A stretch of DNA of 64,000 nucleotides from Ilyomonas sp963847085 (GTDB taxonomy: Bacteria > Bacteroidota > Bacteroidia > Chitinophagales > Chitinophagaceae): positions 248,001-312,000 of the forward strand of contig CAWJYO010000011.1 in the NCBI GenBank assembly GCA_963847085.1, read 5' to 3'. Positions 39,138-50,231 of this stretch are shown here, in pieces; the first letter of the stretch is position 1, and every line of letters starts with the position of its first letter. Both the position numbers and the translations under genes were made by a program. The notes under the pieces are model-generated. The model searched no databases. It had not been told where the DNA came from and was given only the letters and a program-made list of their open reading frames with translations.

Positions 39138-42100
39138 TTGCAACGCTGTTTTCTTTCGCTCATTCGCCAATCGCTGCTACTCTGCTTATCGGCCGTTTTC
39201 TTGCTAAGATGTACAACTAAAAATACAGATGAAAAATCTTCGCAAAAACAAACTCCTGTATTTGAATTATTAGCTGCTGAGCAAACCGGCATAAACTTCA
39301 ACAACGAAATCAAAGAAGACCTGAACATGAATGTTCTGATGTATGAATACTTTTACAACGGTGGTGGCGTTGCAGTGGGCGATGTAAACGGCGATGGCTT
39401 GCAGGATATTTATTTTTCGGGCAATATCGTTGATAACAAATTGTACCTGAACAAAGGCAATATGCAGTTTGAAGACATTACGGAACAAGCTGGTGTTGCG
39501 GGCAGGCCAGGTCCGTGGAAAACAGGTGTAACCATGGCTGATGTAAACGGCGATGGATTACTTGATATTTACGTTTGTTACTCGGGTAAGTTACCGGCTG
39601 ATAAACGGGTAAACCAATTGTTTATCAACCAGGGTAATGACAAGCAAGGCATTCCTTCTTTTAAAGAAGAAGCTGCTGAATATGGGCTGGCTGATTCATC
39701 ATTCAGCACACAGGCTTATTTCTTCGATTACGACCGCGATGGAGATGTTGATATGCTATTATTGAATCACAACCCTAATTCATTACCTGTATTAGATGCT
39801 GTGAGCACGGCAGCGGAACTCAAACAAACCGATCCTTACATTGGTATAAAGTTGTACAGAAATGATAACAATCATTTTGTCAATGTAACCCAAACTTCCG
39901 GTATCAGCAGTTCTTCCTTAACGTATGGTTTAAGCGCAGGTATCGCCGATTTGAACAACGACGGATGGCCGGATATTTACATTTGTGATGATTATACGGT
40001 TCCTGATTATTTGTACATAAACAATAAAAACGGAACGTTTACCGATGTAAAAAAAACTGCCTTAGGCCATACCACACATTTTGGGATGGGCAACGATGTA
40101 GCTGATATAAACAATGATGGTATGCCCGACATCCTTTCTTTAGATATGTTGCCCGAAGACAACCATCGCCAGAAGATGCTGATGGCACCCGATAATTATG
40201 AAAAATATGACCTGATGCTGGCGAGCGGATTTTATTATCAATACATGCGCAACATGCTTCAGATAAACAATGGCAACGGAACCTTTAGTGAAATCGGGCA
40301 GTTAGCTGGTATTTCTAATACAGACTGGAGTTGGGCGGCGCTCTTAGCCGATTATGATAATGATGGCTGGAAAGATTTGCTGGTAACCAACGGTTATACA
40401 CGCGATTATACCAACCTGGATTTTTTAAAATACATGAACGATTATATTCAAAACAACAATGGCAATATCCGGCGGCAAAATGTATTGGACCTTGTACAAA
40501 AAATGCCATCAAGCAATGTTGTCAATTACCTTTTCAAAAACAATGGTGACCTCACTTTTAGCAATGTGAGTAGCGATTGGGGATTCAACCAGCCATCCAA
40601 TAGCAATGGTGCTGCTTATGCCGATCTGGATAACGATGGCAAACTCGATCTGATCATTAATAATATCAATAAACCGGCTTTTATTTATCACAATACGGCT
40701 CCAAAAAATGCACACAATTATTTGCAGGTTGCCCTAAAAGGAAGTAACAAAAACACACAGGGCTTAGGCGCAAAAGTGTTTGTTTATGCAAAAGGCGCAG
40801 AACAATATGAAGAACAAATGCCTGCCCGTGGCTACCAATCTTCTGTATCGCCTGTCCTGCATTTTGGAATGGGAAATAATACTCTCGTTGATTCTGTACG
40901 AATTGTTTGGCTAAGCGGCAAACAGCAATTAGAAAAAGAGGTAAAAACAAACCAACAGATTACTTTAGAAGAGAAAAATGCAACGGCACCTTATCATTAC
41001 ATTGCAACTGCAAACAGTTTATTTACAGAAATAAAATCACCCATTGCATTTCAGGAAACATCCAATACTATTAACGATTTTAAACGCCAGCCATTACTTG
41101 TTAACCCCTTATCATTCTCGGGTCCTTGTATGACAAAAGGAGATATAAATGGTGATGGATTGGAAGATTTATTTGTAGGCGGAGAGCCAGGCACTGCGGG
41201 AGCTATTTTTATCCAACAAAAAGAGGGTGCATTTACGGCTATTGCACAACCTGCTTTAGAGGCAGATAAGATGAGTGCTGATGCCGATGCTGCTTTTTTT
41301 GATGCGAACGGAGATGGATTTCCTGATTTGTATGTTGCCAGCGGCGGCTACCACAATTTTGAATCGGAAGATGCTTTGCTGCAAGACCGTTTATATTTAA
41401 ATGATGGCAAGGGGAATTTTACTAAAAGTAAAGATGCATTACCCACGATGCTTACCAGCAAAAGCTGTGTGCGCATAGCAGATGTAAATGGTGACGGTTA
41501 TCCTGATGTGTTTGTTGGCAGCCGTGTTGTTCCTGGCAAGTACCCGCAAACACCACAAAGCTTTTTGTTGATTAACGATGGTAAAGGCCATTTTACCAAT
41601 GCTATACAAACTGTCGCACCACAACTCCAACAGGCAGGAATGATTACCGACGCAGCCTGGGTTGATATAAATGGTGATAAAAAACCTGATATAATAGTAA
41701 CAGGTGAGTGGATGCCGGTATCTGTTTTTATTAATACAAACGGCAAGCTTGAAAATAATACAGCTACTTATTTTGATAAACAATACTCAGGCTGGTGGAA
41801 CAAGCTCCTGGTGCAGGATATGAACGGCGATGGCAAGCCTGATTTGGTTGTTGGAAATCTGGGTTTAAATACGCAATGCAAGGTGAGCGATAAAGAACCC
41901 GCCGAAATGTATTACAAAGACTTCGATAATAACGGCTCCATTGACCCGATACTTTGTTTTTATATTCAGGGAAAAAGCTACCCTTATGTAACAAGGGATG
42001 AACTGCTGGATCAAATGAGCATCATGCGTACAAAATATACCAATTACGCAGACTATGCCGATCAAACGATAACAGATATATTCGATAAAGACGACTTAAA

Positions 42101-42540
42101 AAATGCTGGTCATTTAACAGCCAATTGCTTAAGCACTTCCTATTTTGAAATGGGAGCCAATGGAAAATTCAAGAGTAAGCCGTTGCCCATAGAAGCACAG
42201 GAATCGCCCGTATTTACATATTACTCCACTTGATTATAACGGGGATGGAATTGAAGATTTGCTGCTTTGCGGCAACATTAATAAAGCAAGGTTGCGCTTT
42301 GGGAAATATGATGCCAACTATGGTATTTTATTAAAAGGTACCGGCAAAGGCGGTTTTGAATATGTTCCCCAATGGCAATCGGGGTTCAACCTCCGGGGCG
42401 ATATAAGAAGTGTACTTGCTATTCATAACACTTTGCTGTTTGGAATAAACGGTGCTCCGGTAAAAGCTTATCAGTATAAAACAGAAAATAATAAAAGTTC
42501 AATCGCTAAGACACAAAACAGTAAAAGGTTGCATGATTAG
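39138..42540 (+). pseudogene. VCBS/FG-GAP and ASPIC/UnbV lipoprotein (CRTAC1-like), one frameshift
   Basis: The frame is open from 39075, but that ATG lies in a terminator stem. TTG 39138 would give a lipoprotein signal MQRCFLSLIRQSLLLCLSAV ending at RCTTK. The start remains uncertain. FG-GAP blades (DVNGDGLQDIYFSG, DLNNDGWPDIYICD, DINGDKKPDIIVTG) and an ASPIC/UnbV region (GAKVFVYAKGAEQYEEQMPA) match the protein at 16803-20168. The frame ends at 42233 after FTYYST. The sequence resumes in another frame as ITPLDYNGDGIEDLLLCGNI to 42540, so one extra base lies near 42217-42222. The full length would be about 1134 residues. It lies between SusD and the haloperoxidase-like gene, a recurring PUL combination. 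The indel may be a sequencing error. Confidence 0.8.
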
Positions 42541-42616
42541 TTAACTTTTAAATCACAATCCTCCCATATTCGTGTATCAGAGGCAATTTGTTTTTGCCGT
42601 ATTTATTTACATTCCC

Positions 42617-43930
42617 ATGAAGAAGATTCTTATTACTGCAATGGTATTACTGTTATTGGGCAGCAGTTGCCAACAAAGGAAAACGCCACAATTAACAAAT
42701 GAAGAGATCGGCAAAGTCATTAATCAAATGACGGAACTGATGATCCATGACATCACCAATCCGCCTTTGGCATCCAGGTTCTTTAGTTATGCATGTCTTG
42801 CAGGGTACGAAGTAGTGTCAGAAAATAATGCAGATTATGAATCTATGCATGGCATTGTTCGGGGTTATCCAAGTATTGCTAAACCTGATTCTATTCGGGG
42901 ATATTCCTCTCAATTGGCTGCTGTACTGGCAATGATTGAAACAGCCAAAAAAATGCAGCCATCGGGAACTTTACTCAATAGCTATGAAGACGGCTTTTTA
43001 AATTCGTGCAAAAACAAAGGCTATCGTAATGAAACTGTAGAGCAATCGTTAAAGTATGCACAGGCAATCAGCAAAGCCATTCTGCAATATGCAAAAGCAG
43101 ATGGCTACAATAAAATCAGTAATCTGCCACGTTATACGCCTATTAATAAAGAAGGGTGCTGGTATCCTACACCGCCGGCATACATAGCTGCTATCGAACC
43201 TTACTTTAATACCGTGCGCCCTTTTTTACTAGACTCAGCCAGCCAGTTTCGGGTAGCGCCTCCAACGCCTTTTTCAAAAGATAAAAACAGTAGTTTTTAT
43301 AAGTTGATGTATGCCAATTACCGGCAGGATGCAGATAGCTTGTCTGATGACCACCGGAATATTGCGGCATTTTGGGACTGCAATCCTTTTGCTGTTCAGG
43401 AAGAAGGACACCTGATGATAGGATTGAAAAAAATTTCTCCGGGAGCACATTGGCTTGGTATTGCCAATATTGTATGCGGGCAAACCAAAAAGTCGTTTGA
43501 AGAAACAATGTTCATTCACACCATTGTAGCCATGGGATTGATGGATAGCTTTATGGCTTGCTGGGATGAAAAGTACCGCAGCAACCGGATTCGTCCTGAA
43601 ACAGCTATCCGGCAGTTAATGGATGTACATTGGAAGCCACTGCTGCAAACGCCGCCCTTTCCCGAATACCTGAGCGGACATTCCTGTATTTCTGCTACTT
43701 CAGCCGTTATACTTTCTCATTATATCGGCGATAATATTGGTTTTACTGATACTACCGAAGTGCGTTATGGTTTACCACCCAGACATTTCAACTCGTTTAT
43801 GCAAGCTGCCGAAGAAGCCGCTATCTCCCGCTTCTACGGCGGCATTCATTTTATGGATGCCATTGAACAGGGAATAGCGCAGGGAAAAGAAGTGGGCAAA
43901 TGGGCAATTAAAAAAATGGAAAGGAAGTAG
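42617..43930 (+). CDS. Vanadium-dependent haloperoxidase/PAP2-type lipoprotein
   Basis: ATG 42617 gives a 437-residue lipoprotein (LITAMVLLLLGSSCQQRK). The three vanadate/phosphate-binding motifs are complete and in order. KX6RP is KYRSNRIRP near residue 320, the (P)SGH motif is YLSGHS near 355, and SRX5H is SRFYGGIH near 410. They define the family shared by vanadium haloperoxidases and PAP2 acid phosphatases, and the all-helical N-terminal half fits the haloperoxidase-like branch. Halide oxidation versus phosphatase activity cannot be decided from sequence. It is 76 bp after the VCBS gene and probably in the same operon. A GCAAAAACAAA copy lies 19 bp before its start. Confidence 0.85.
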   Translation: MKKILITAMVLLLLGSSCQQRKTPQLTNEEIGKVINQMTELMIHDITNPPLASRFFSYACLAGYEVVSENNADYESMHGIVRGYPSIAKPDSIRGYSSQLAAVLAMIETAKKMQPSGTLLNSYEDGFLNSCKNKGYRNETVEQSLKYAQAISKAILQYAKADGYNKISNLPRYTPINKEGCWYPTPPAYIAAIEPYFNTVRPFLLDSASQFRVAPPTPFSKDKNSSFYKLMYANYRQDADSLSDDHRNIAAFWDCNPFAVQEEGHLMIGLKKISPGAHWLGIANIVCGQTKKSFEETMFIHTIVAMGLMDSFMACWDEKYRSNRIRPETAIRQLMDVHWKPLLQTPPFPEYLSGHSCISATSAVILSHYIGDNIGFTDTTEVRYGLPPRHFNSFMQAAEEAAISRFYGGIHFMDAIEQGIAQGKEVGKWAIKKMERK

Positions 43931-44037
43931 CCATTTATAAAATCAGAGCCAGGATAGAACGAGGCAACAAGTCAGATTGTTAGTAAGATTCATAACGTGA
44001 GTTACAGATAGATTGTTTCAATAAAATATAAAATCCA

Positions 44038-47000
44038 TTACTTTTCGTACAATAAAATCTGGTAGCTAAAAGTAGAAGGCGTTGTATAAACCCTGCATTG
44101 CTCCAATGGTCTTGGACCACAACCATTAGACCCAACACCCAACGTTTTGTGGCTGATGCACAACACAGTTCCTTTGCTTTGCGGAAGATCTGTTTTATAA
44201 GCTACGTTTTCCATTTCTTCATCGCTGTAAGGCAAGGCAGATACCTGTAAAAAAGAAGTGTCTTTTTTTATGGCAAAACCAAACCCATCTCCAGAAGTAA
44301 GCCTTGCCCAGCGCACATCTTCATGATTGCCGCATTCCATTGGTTTTTCATAAGGTGTCATTTGTTCTGCCACATAGCTGGTATAATGTCCGACATCTGA
44401 GCCTTGTTTCCTGTCAGAATAGTTTTCCATTGGGCCGCGACCTAAGTAATCAAATTGATTTAAATCTTTAGCAAGAAACATACGCACACCCAGCCTTGCC
44501 AATGCCAGATTGGGATTGCTGAAACTTACCGTATTCTGTACATCAATAGTTCCCGTTCCGTTAACAGTATAAACTGCCTGGTGATGAACTACAAAGTTCT
44601 GCTTGCCGGTTCCGGTTAAGCTTACCTGTATTTCAATCGAATGAGCAGAAGATTGTTTTGTTTTAACTTCATTTACTGTCCAGGCAAGATTTTTCAAACC
44701 ATATTTCTCCCAGCCTTCATAAGCCCACATATCATCATTCCGATGAGGTGCCCGCCAAAGATGCAGCATGGGCCCACCATTTTTTTGTAAAATATCCTTA
44801 CCCTTTTCTTCTATTCGAGAAAAGGTTCCTTTGGTTTTATCAAATACAAGATTAAAATCGTTTCCTTTTACGATAATTTCTTTGCTTGAGTCCAGCAAAG
44901 TAAGTGTACTGCCTTCCGCCTGCTTCCTTACATCAGGTTTCACAACGGGCAATTCAATCTGCTGAGCAGCTACTTCAAAGCCCCTTTTTGCCCACAATTG
45001 ATCAGTTGCCAAATCAAATGAAACCCTTACAAAATATTCAGCTCCCGGCTTTGGTTTTATGCTGTAAGGAATCTTAATGTCTTTCCCTTCACCAGGATTG
45101 ATGAGTCCAAACGCAACTGTGCCGGATGTAAGACTGTCTCCATTTTCACTAATCTTCCATTTGGCAACAAATCCATTTAAGTTGAGAAACTGATATCGAT
45201 TTTTAAAGGTAAAAATTTGATTTTTAGCATCCTTTACACGTACACTTATCCATTGATACGCGTGCTTTAATTCGGGATAATGTGGTTTTAAAGATCTGTC
45301 TGAAAATACAACGCCCTTATGAATGAAATATTTGTCATTTGGATATTCGCCAAAGCCGCCGCCATAAGCCGTAATATGATGGTTAAGATCGCGATCATTG
45401 TAAATCCCCTGATCCTGCCATTCCCAGATGGCGCCGCCAAGTAGTTGCGGGTATTGGTCAAACAGTTCGTTATAAACATCTACCGAACCCATGGAATTAA
45501 ACATAGCGTGCGCATATTCACATAAGTAAAAAGGCTTTAACAGCGTTTTATCTTTTGCCTTCTTTTCCAAACTATTCACATCGGTGTACATTTCGCTATC
45601 AATATCAGCCGGATTATCGCTACCGATTCCAAAGCCCTGGTAATGTGTTGGACGGGTTGAATCAATCGTTTTGATGGTTTGTAAAATAGCTCTGAAATTA
45701 GAACCGCCACTACCGCATTCGTTGCCCAGCGACCAAATAATAACCGAAGGATGATTTTTAAAATTTTCTACATTGGCCCTGTTTCTTTCAATCAACGCAG
45801 CTTTTATTCTTGGTTCTTCGTTGAATTCATCCCAGGCGCCGTGACTTTCCAAATTTGCTTCTGCAACCAAATAAATTCCATACTCATCGCACAGTTCATA
45901 CCATCTCGGATCATCGGAATAATGGCAGGTGCGTACATGGTTACAATTAGCTTGTTTGATGAGTACAATATCTCTAATCATTTGCTCTTCAGTAATGGCA
46001 TGACCATCATCCGGCCAGTTTTCATGGCGATTCACGCCTTTTAATTTGATAGGAACGCCGTTCACTGTAAACAGGCGATCCTTGATTTCTATCTGCCGGA
46101 AACCAGTGCGTGAAGACAAGGTTTCAGTAGTGCTTTTTCCATCGTTGAGTGTAAGTATTGTTGTGTAAAGTTTTGGTGTTTCAGCCGTCCATTTTTGCGG
46201 ATTGCTTACAGGGAAAGAAATGTTTACAGTTACTTCTTCACCAGGTTGAAGGGCAGGAACTTCTTTCTTACCGGTGGCACCGGCTACTTTTTCGTTTTCA
46301 TTATATAAAGAAACCTCTATTACGCCTGGCCTTGTTGTTGTCGTACTATAATTTTTTATTTTGGCGGCCACTACCAGTTCGGCATCGCGGAACTGTTTAT
46401 CCAAATTTGTTTTTATAAAAAAATCCCTAATGTGCTCTTGCGGCGAACTCCATAAGGTTACGTTTCTAAAAATGCCGCTTAATCGCCACATATCCTGATC
46501 TTCTAAATAACTGCCGGTGGTGAAACGATACACTTCAACCGCCAATGTGTTTTTGCCGGGCTGAATGTATTTAGTAAGATCAAACTCTGCTGCATTGCGG
46601 CTGTTTACACTATAACCAACTTTTTGTCCGTTCACCCAAATAAAAAAACCGGCATCTACTCCATCGAATGTAATAAAGATGCGGCGTCCGTTCCAATCGT
46701 TTGGCACTTCAAAATCTCTTCTGTAACTGCCTACCGGATTCCTTTCCTGATAAGCAGTATAGCTAACAGGTGGAGTGCTCATCACATTAGGAAAATCTTT
46801 TTGAAAGATATAAGTATAGTTGCTGTAATAAGGAGTTCCATAGCCTTTTACCTGGAAGCTGGAAGGCACATCAATGTCATCCCAATGTGAAACATCATAT
46901 TCAGTTTTATAAAAATTAACCGGGCGTTTTTGCGGCCAGTCAACCCAATTAAACTTCCACTTTCCATTTAAACTTTGGCTGAAAGAAGAAGCATGGCGAT

Positions 47001-47229
47001 TGGCAGCTAAAGCTTCCTGTAACGAGGCGTAAGGCATTAAAGTAGCATGGTTAAGTTCCTTATTGATACCGAGACACTCGGGGTCTTCAATTTCTTTTGG
47101 AACGGATGCAGTATCCCATTTTGAAAAGAGATGATTGGTTGATTGAGACTGGCAGGGAAAGGCTTTTATGATAAAAACAAAAATCAAGACAGCCATTGCG
47201 ATTTTCCTGACAACTGATATTTTTTTCAT
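44038..47229 (-). CDS. GH2 beta-galactosidase (LacZ type), exported
   Basis: ATG 47229 is preferred and gives 1063 residues with a signal peptide (KIAMAVLIFVFIIKAFPCQSQ), so the enzyme would be periplasmic. Domains follow LacZ order: jelly-roll (SLNGKWKFNWVDWP, GSYRRDFEVP), Ig-like domain, TIM barrel with acid/base Glu in IIWSLGNECGSGG and nucleophile Glu in YLCEYAHAMFNSMG, then the small-chain domain (PHRNDDMWAYEGWEKYGL, DYLGRGPMENYSDRKQGSDV). VNRHENWPDDGHAI is the conserved substrate-site loop. The length matches LacZ (~1023) plus the signal. It faces the SusC/SusD/VCBS/haloperoxidase genes convergently and probably belongs to that PUL. Confidence 0.92.
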   Translation of the reverse strand: MKKISVVRKIAMAVLIFVFIIKAFPCQSQSTNHLFSKWDTASVPKEIEDPECLGINKELNHATLMPYASLQEALAANRHASSFSQSLNGKWKFNWVDWPQKRPVNFYKTEYDVSHWDDIDVPSSFQVKGYGTPYYSNYTYIFQKDFPNVMSTPPVSYTAYQERNPVGSYRRDFEVPNDWNGRRIFITFDGVDAGFFIWVNGQKVGYSVNSRNAAEFDLTKYIQPGKNTLAVEVYRFTTGSYLEDQDMWRLSGIFRNVTLWSSPQEHIRDFFIKTNLDKQFRDAELVVAAKIKNYSTTTTRPGVIEVSLYNENEKVAGATGKKEVPALQPGEEVTVNISFPVSNPQKWTAETPKLYTTILTLNDGKSTTETLSSRTGFRQIEIKDRLFTVNGVPIKLKGVNRHENWPDDGHAITEEQMIRDIVLIKQANCNHVRTCHYSDDPRWYELCDEYGIYLVAEANLESHGAWDEFNEEPRIKAALIERNRANVENFKNHPSVIIWSLGNECGSGGSNFRAILQTIKTIDSTRPTHYQGFGIGSDNPADIDSEMYTDVNSLEKKAKDKTLLKPFYLCEYAHAMFNSMGSVDVYNELFDQYPQLLGGAIWEWQDQGIYNDRDLNHHITAYGGGFGEYPNDKYFIHKGVVFSDRSLKPHYPELKHAYQWISVRVKDAKNQIFTFKNRYQFLNLNGFVAKWKISENGDSLTSGTVAFGLINPGEGKDIKIPYSIKPKPGAEYFVRVSFDLATDQLWAKRGFEVAAQQIELPVVKPDVRKQAEGSTLTLLDSSKEIIVKGNDFNLVFDKTKGTFSRIEEKGKDILQKNGGPMLHLWRAPHRNDDMWAYEGWEKYGLKNLAWTVNEVKTKQSSAHSIEIQVSLTGTGKQNFVVHHQAVYTVNGTGTIDVQNTVSFSNPNLALARLGVRMFLAKDLNQFDYLGRGPMENYSDRKQGSDVGHYTSYVAEQMTPYEKPMECGNHEDVRWARLTSGDGFGFAIKKDTSFLQVSALPYSDEEMENVAYKTDLPQSKGTVLCISHKTLGVGSNGCGPRPLEQCRVYTTPSTFSYQILLYEK

Positions 47230-47632
47230 AGAAATGTGCAGAATTAAAAACAAATTATTTACCTATTTACTTCATACAAAGAACATGAAACTTTACTTCA
47301 ATAAATTGGCGTCATATTCATTTTTCTTGTCAATATGTACAAGACAAAAAGCAGTATTACAAATTTTGATTTTGCTGCTATGCAATTCATAAACAGTTGA
47401 TTATTCTCTCTTTTGTTCTTGCTGCTTTTTCGTTTTTTGGCACCCGCTTCTTTTTAAAGCAAAAGAGATAATATTGTTGCGGTTAACAACACAACAATGT
47501 TGCTAACCTATCAAAGGCAAGGGAGCGAATGAACGCTGCTTTACATACGCTTCATGTTGATCGCACCAATCTTTAAATCGCAGCAACCTTAATCCACTGC
47601 GAGACATTTACACCAATGGTCATTTTATTAGA
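47230..47632. other. Intergenic gap upstream of lacZ-type gene
   Basis: No gene is visible. It should hold the minus-strand promoter of the beta-galactosidase gene. A hairpin pairs GGTTA and CAACA (47481-47491) with TGTTG and TAACC (47498-47508), with one mismatch. No known riboswitch or tRNA was recognised. Confidence 0.4.
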
Positions 47633-50128
47633 TTATAAAATAGGTACCACGAATTTTACAGAAAAGTTTCTTCCCATATTAAATACCCCAACCCTACCAG
47701 TATTATAATTCACAGGATAATACTTGAAGCGGCTCATGTAATCCATATAGCCTGTATTGAAAAGATTATTGCAGATAACAAAAATTGAAAAAGCCTTTCT
47801 TTCTTTTGAAAAAACATCCATTCCTGCACCAGCATTAAACAAAGTATAACCTTTTGTGGCCGTTGTACTGGCTTTGTATTCATAAGGGGTAAGCGCAGTG
47901 TTTAACCCATTATATATGGCATATTGCCTGTAAATATCTTTTTGTTCGAAATCACTTCTTACACCTGCTTTCAGATAAGTGTTTTTGAAAGATTTTGACA
48001 CATTGCCCAAAGTAAATTTCACGTCCCCTAATATTCTTGAAGGCGGAACAAAAGGCAAATATTTAATAGAATCTGGCACACCTGGAAGCTTTGCAAGCAC
48101 GGTACTGAAAGAACTATTTACTTCCAGCCAAGGCAAATCGGAAGGATGAATATTTACTATAATTTCTCCACCAGTAAGATTTGCTTTCGTTTGCATGTAT
48201 TTGTATACAGGTGCAGCGCCAAGCCCAACAGCATTTAATGAATTATTAATAGAATCGGTGCCATCGACTCCGATCAAACCTCTTGCATAAATAAAATCAT
48301 GGATACTGTTGTTAAACCAATCTATTTCAAACCCAACATCTTTTGATGTAATACCAAAAGCGATATCCTCTTCAAGGCTGGTTTCAGGCGTTAAAGTATG
48401 GTCGCCTACTTCATATACTACGGTTCCATCGTGTACTCCATTAGCAGCCGATTCTGCTACATTTGGAGACCGCCAGCCACGGGCGACATTGGCTTTGACA
48501 TAAATGCCATTTGTGAAATTGTAGGTGCCGCCGGCACTGAATGATAAACCTTTGAAATTTGTAGTAAACCCTTCAAATTCGTGAAAAGCATTGTCCGCCC
48601 CTTCCATTGATGGAGCTTGAGTTGTAGAATCAACCCAGTGGTCGGCTCCGGTAAATTTTCTAATGTCATAACGAATGCCTCCGCTCAAAGTAAGCTTTCC
48701 TATCTTTTCATTTGCAATAGCGAAACCGCCAATTTGAAAGAAATGATAATCAGGTATGAGAAGCAACGTACCCAGGCTTTTTGAATTTTGATACACTCCA
48801 TTTGCACCCGCAGAAAAAGTAAGGTTGCCTGCCTGTGAAGAAATGTATCGAAGATCATAAGTTGCCGCATTAGAAGAATAATAGATGTCTGCTACATTTG
48901 GCATTGTGGGATCATTTCTTTCCTGGCGCTGGTTTTTCTGGTAAGAAAATATGGCTTTTATACGGCCTTTGCCGGCTGCAAAATTATTATCCCAAACTAG
49001 TTTGGTGTGCCTAATCCTTTGGTCAATTACCAAAGGTGTATAAGATTTGAGTTCCTGCAAAGTGGGCATTTCATAACTGGGAGCACCTCCATTTAAATCA
49101 GGATAAGCAACGGCTTGCAGCAGTTTCCCCGTTGCAGAATCTCTTGTGCCATCAACAATGCCGGTTGACATATCGAAATAGCTGGCATGCAACTGAGTAT
49201 ATCCCCATTTTCTATGAATACCAATAGACCCATCTGTATTAAAATTACTAAACTGCGAATTCAATACATAACCATCAAAAGGGTTTCTGTAAGCATGAGC
49301 CATTGCATTATCTGCCCGCACACTCCATGCAATCCCATGCTTAGTTCCGGCTAAGGAAATCATACCATTCAGAAGCCCATTATTCGTTTGATAATTCAAT
49401 AAAACAGTTCCTTTGGTTTGACCTTCAGCAAGCAGATCTTCCCCAATAAGATTAACAACGCCAGCAATGGCATCTGAGCCATACGAAAGGGAAGCCGGAC
49501 CTTTTAAAATCTCATAGCTTTGAACAGCGTTAGGATCAGCTTCAATTCCAAATTCATCAAACCATGCCTGGTCAACCTGTTCAACACCATCATTCAAGGT
49601 AAGTACTCTGTTATAACCAAGACCTCTGATCACCGGCTTTGAAATACTTTGACCATCTGTAATGGCTGATACTCCGGGCGCCAGTGCTATTGCATCAATT
49701 ACATTAGTAGCAGAATTTTGCAACAACTCTTTTTGGTTTACAACTGTTATCGCATAAGGCGTATTCTTTATATCGGTTGCTGACATAACTCCTGTAACCA
49801 CCACTTCATTGAGTGTTAATGGAGATGGTAACAAGCTGAAGTCCTTTTCAACTTTTCCCTTTATATTTATTTTTTCAATCCGGGTAGCATATCCTACAGA
49901 ACTAATTTCAATCACGTAATTTCCTTCTGAAATATTTTTTATAGAATAATAACCTAACGAATCTGACACAGCCCGAAGTTTTAAATCGGGTATGGTGAGC
50001 GTTGCACCGTCGAGAGGTAAATTATTTTTCGCATCTTTTACAGCGCCGGACAGCTGGGTTTGTGCTAAAATGTTCTTTGACAGGATGATAAAAATAATGG
50101 TAAAAACAAAAACAAGTTTGCAGTTCAT
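47633..50128 (-). CDS. TonB-dependent receptor (non-SusC), possibly metal or siderophore uptake
   Basis: The 831-residue product has a signal peptide (FTIIFIILSKNILAQ), a carboxypeptidase-regulatory-like domain (LSGAVKDAKNNLPLDGATLT), a TonB-box-like LNEVVVTG and a plug (NSATNVIDAIALAPGVSAIT, VIRGLGYNRVLTLNDGVEQ, SYEILKGPASLSYGSDAIAG), then a barrel ending MGRNFSVKFVVPIL. It lacks the long SusC barrel insertions and has no SusD partner. The plug is closest to ZnuD/siderophore-type receptors as far as I can judge. No Cys/His-rich loop settles the ligand. Confidence 0.85.
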   Translation of the reverse strand: MNCKLVFVFTIIFIILSKNILAQTQLSGAVKDAKNNLPLDGATLTIPDLKLRAVSDSLGYYSIKNISEGNYVIEISSVGYATRIEKINIKGKVEKDFSLLPSPLTLNEVVVTGVMSATDIKNTPYAITVVNQKELLQNSATNVIDAIALAPGVSAITDGQSISKPVIRGLGYNRVLTLNDGVEQVDQAWFDEFGIEADPNAVQSYEILKGPASLSYGSDAIAGVVNLIGEDLLAEGQTKGTVLLNYQTNNGLLNGMISLAGTKHGIAWSVRADNAMAHAYRNPFDGYVLNSQFSNFNTDGSIGIHRKWGYTQLHASYFDMSTGIVDGTRDSATGKLLQAVAYPDLNGGAPSYEMPTLQELKSYTPLVIDQRIRHTKLVWDNNFAAGKGRIKAIFSYQKNQRQERNDPTMPNVADIYYSSNAATYDLRYISSQAGNLTFSAGANGVYQNSKSLGTLLLIPDYHFFQIGGFAIANEKIGKLTLSGGIRYDIRKFTGADHWVDSTTQAPSMEGADNAFHEFEGFTTNFKGLSFSAGGTYNFTNGIYVKANVARGWRSPNVAESAANGVHDGTVVYEVGDHTLTPETSLEEDIAFGITSKDVGFEIDWFNNSIHDFIYARGLIGVDGTDSINNSLNAVGLGAAPVYKYMQTKANLTGGEIIVNIHPSDLPWLEVNSSFSTVLAKLPGVPDSIKYLPFVPPSRILGDVKFTLGNVSKSFKNTYLKAGVRSDFEQKDIYRQYAIYNGLNTALTPYEYKASTTATKGYTLFNAGAGMDVFSKERKAFSIFVICNNLFNTGYMDYMSRFKYYPVNYNTGRVGVFNMGRNFSVKFVVPIL

Positions 50129-50180
50129 TTCGTTTGGTTATCTGGTAATTAATTTTGGTATAAGCACTTATTGCTGTTAT

Positions 50181-50217
50181 AAAAGCGGTAGTTTATATTT
50201 TCTACCGCTTTTGTTTT
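50181..50217 (+). terminator. Intrinsic terminator upstream of the TonB receptor gene
   Basis: Arms AAAAGCGGTAG (50181-50191) and CTACCGCTTTT (50202-50212) enclose a 10-nt loop and are followed by GTTTTTAT on the plus strand. It may terminate minus-strand transcription from the transposase remnant through its own AT-rich arms. Confidence 0.5.
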
Positions 50218-50231
50218 TATATATGGACTAT

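Noticed and set aside
47254..47632. Possible riboswitch or tRNA upstream of the TonB receptor/lacZ genes
   Set aside because: Only one imperfect hairpin is visible. No cloverleaf, B12-box or other known element was found.
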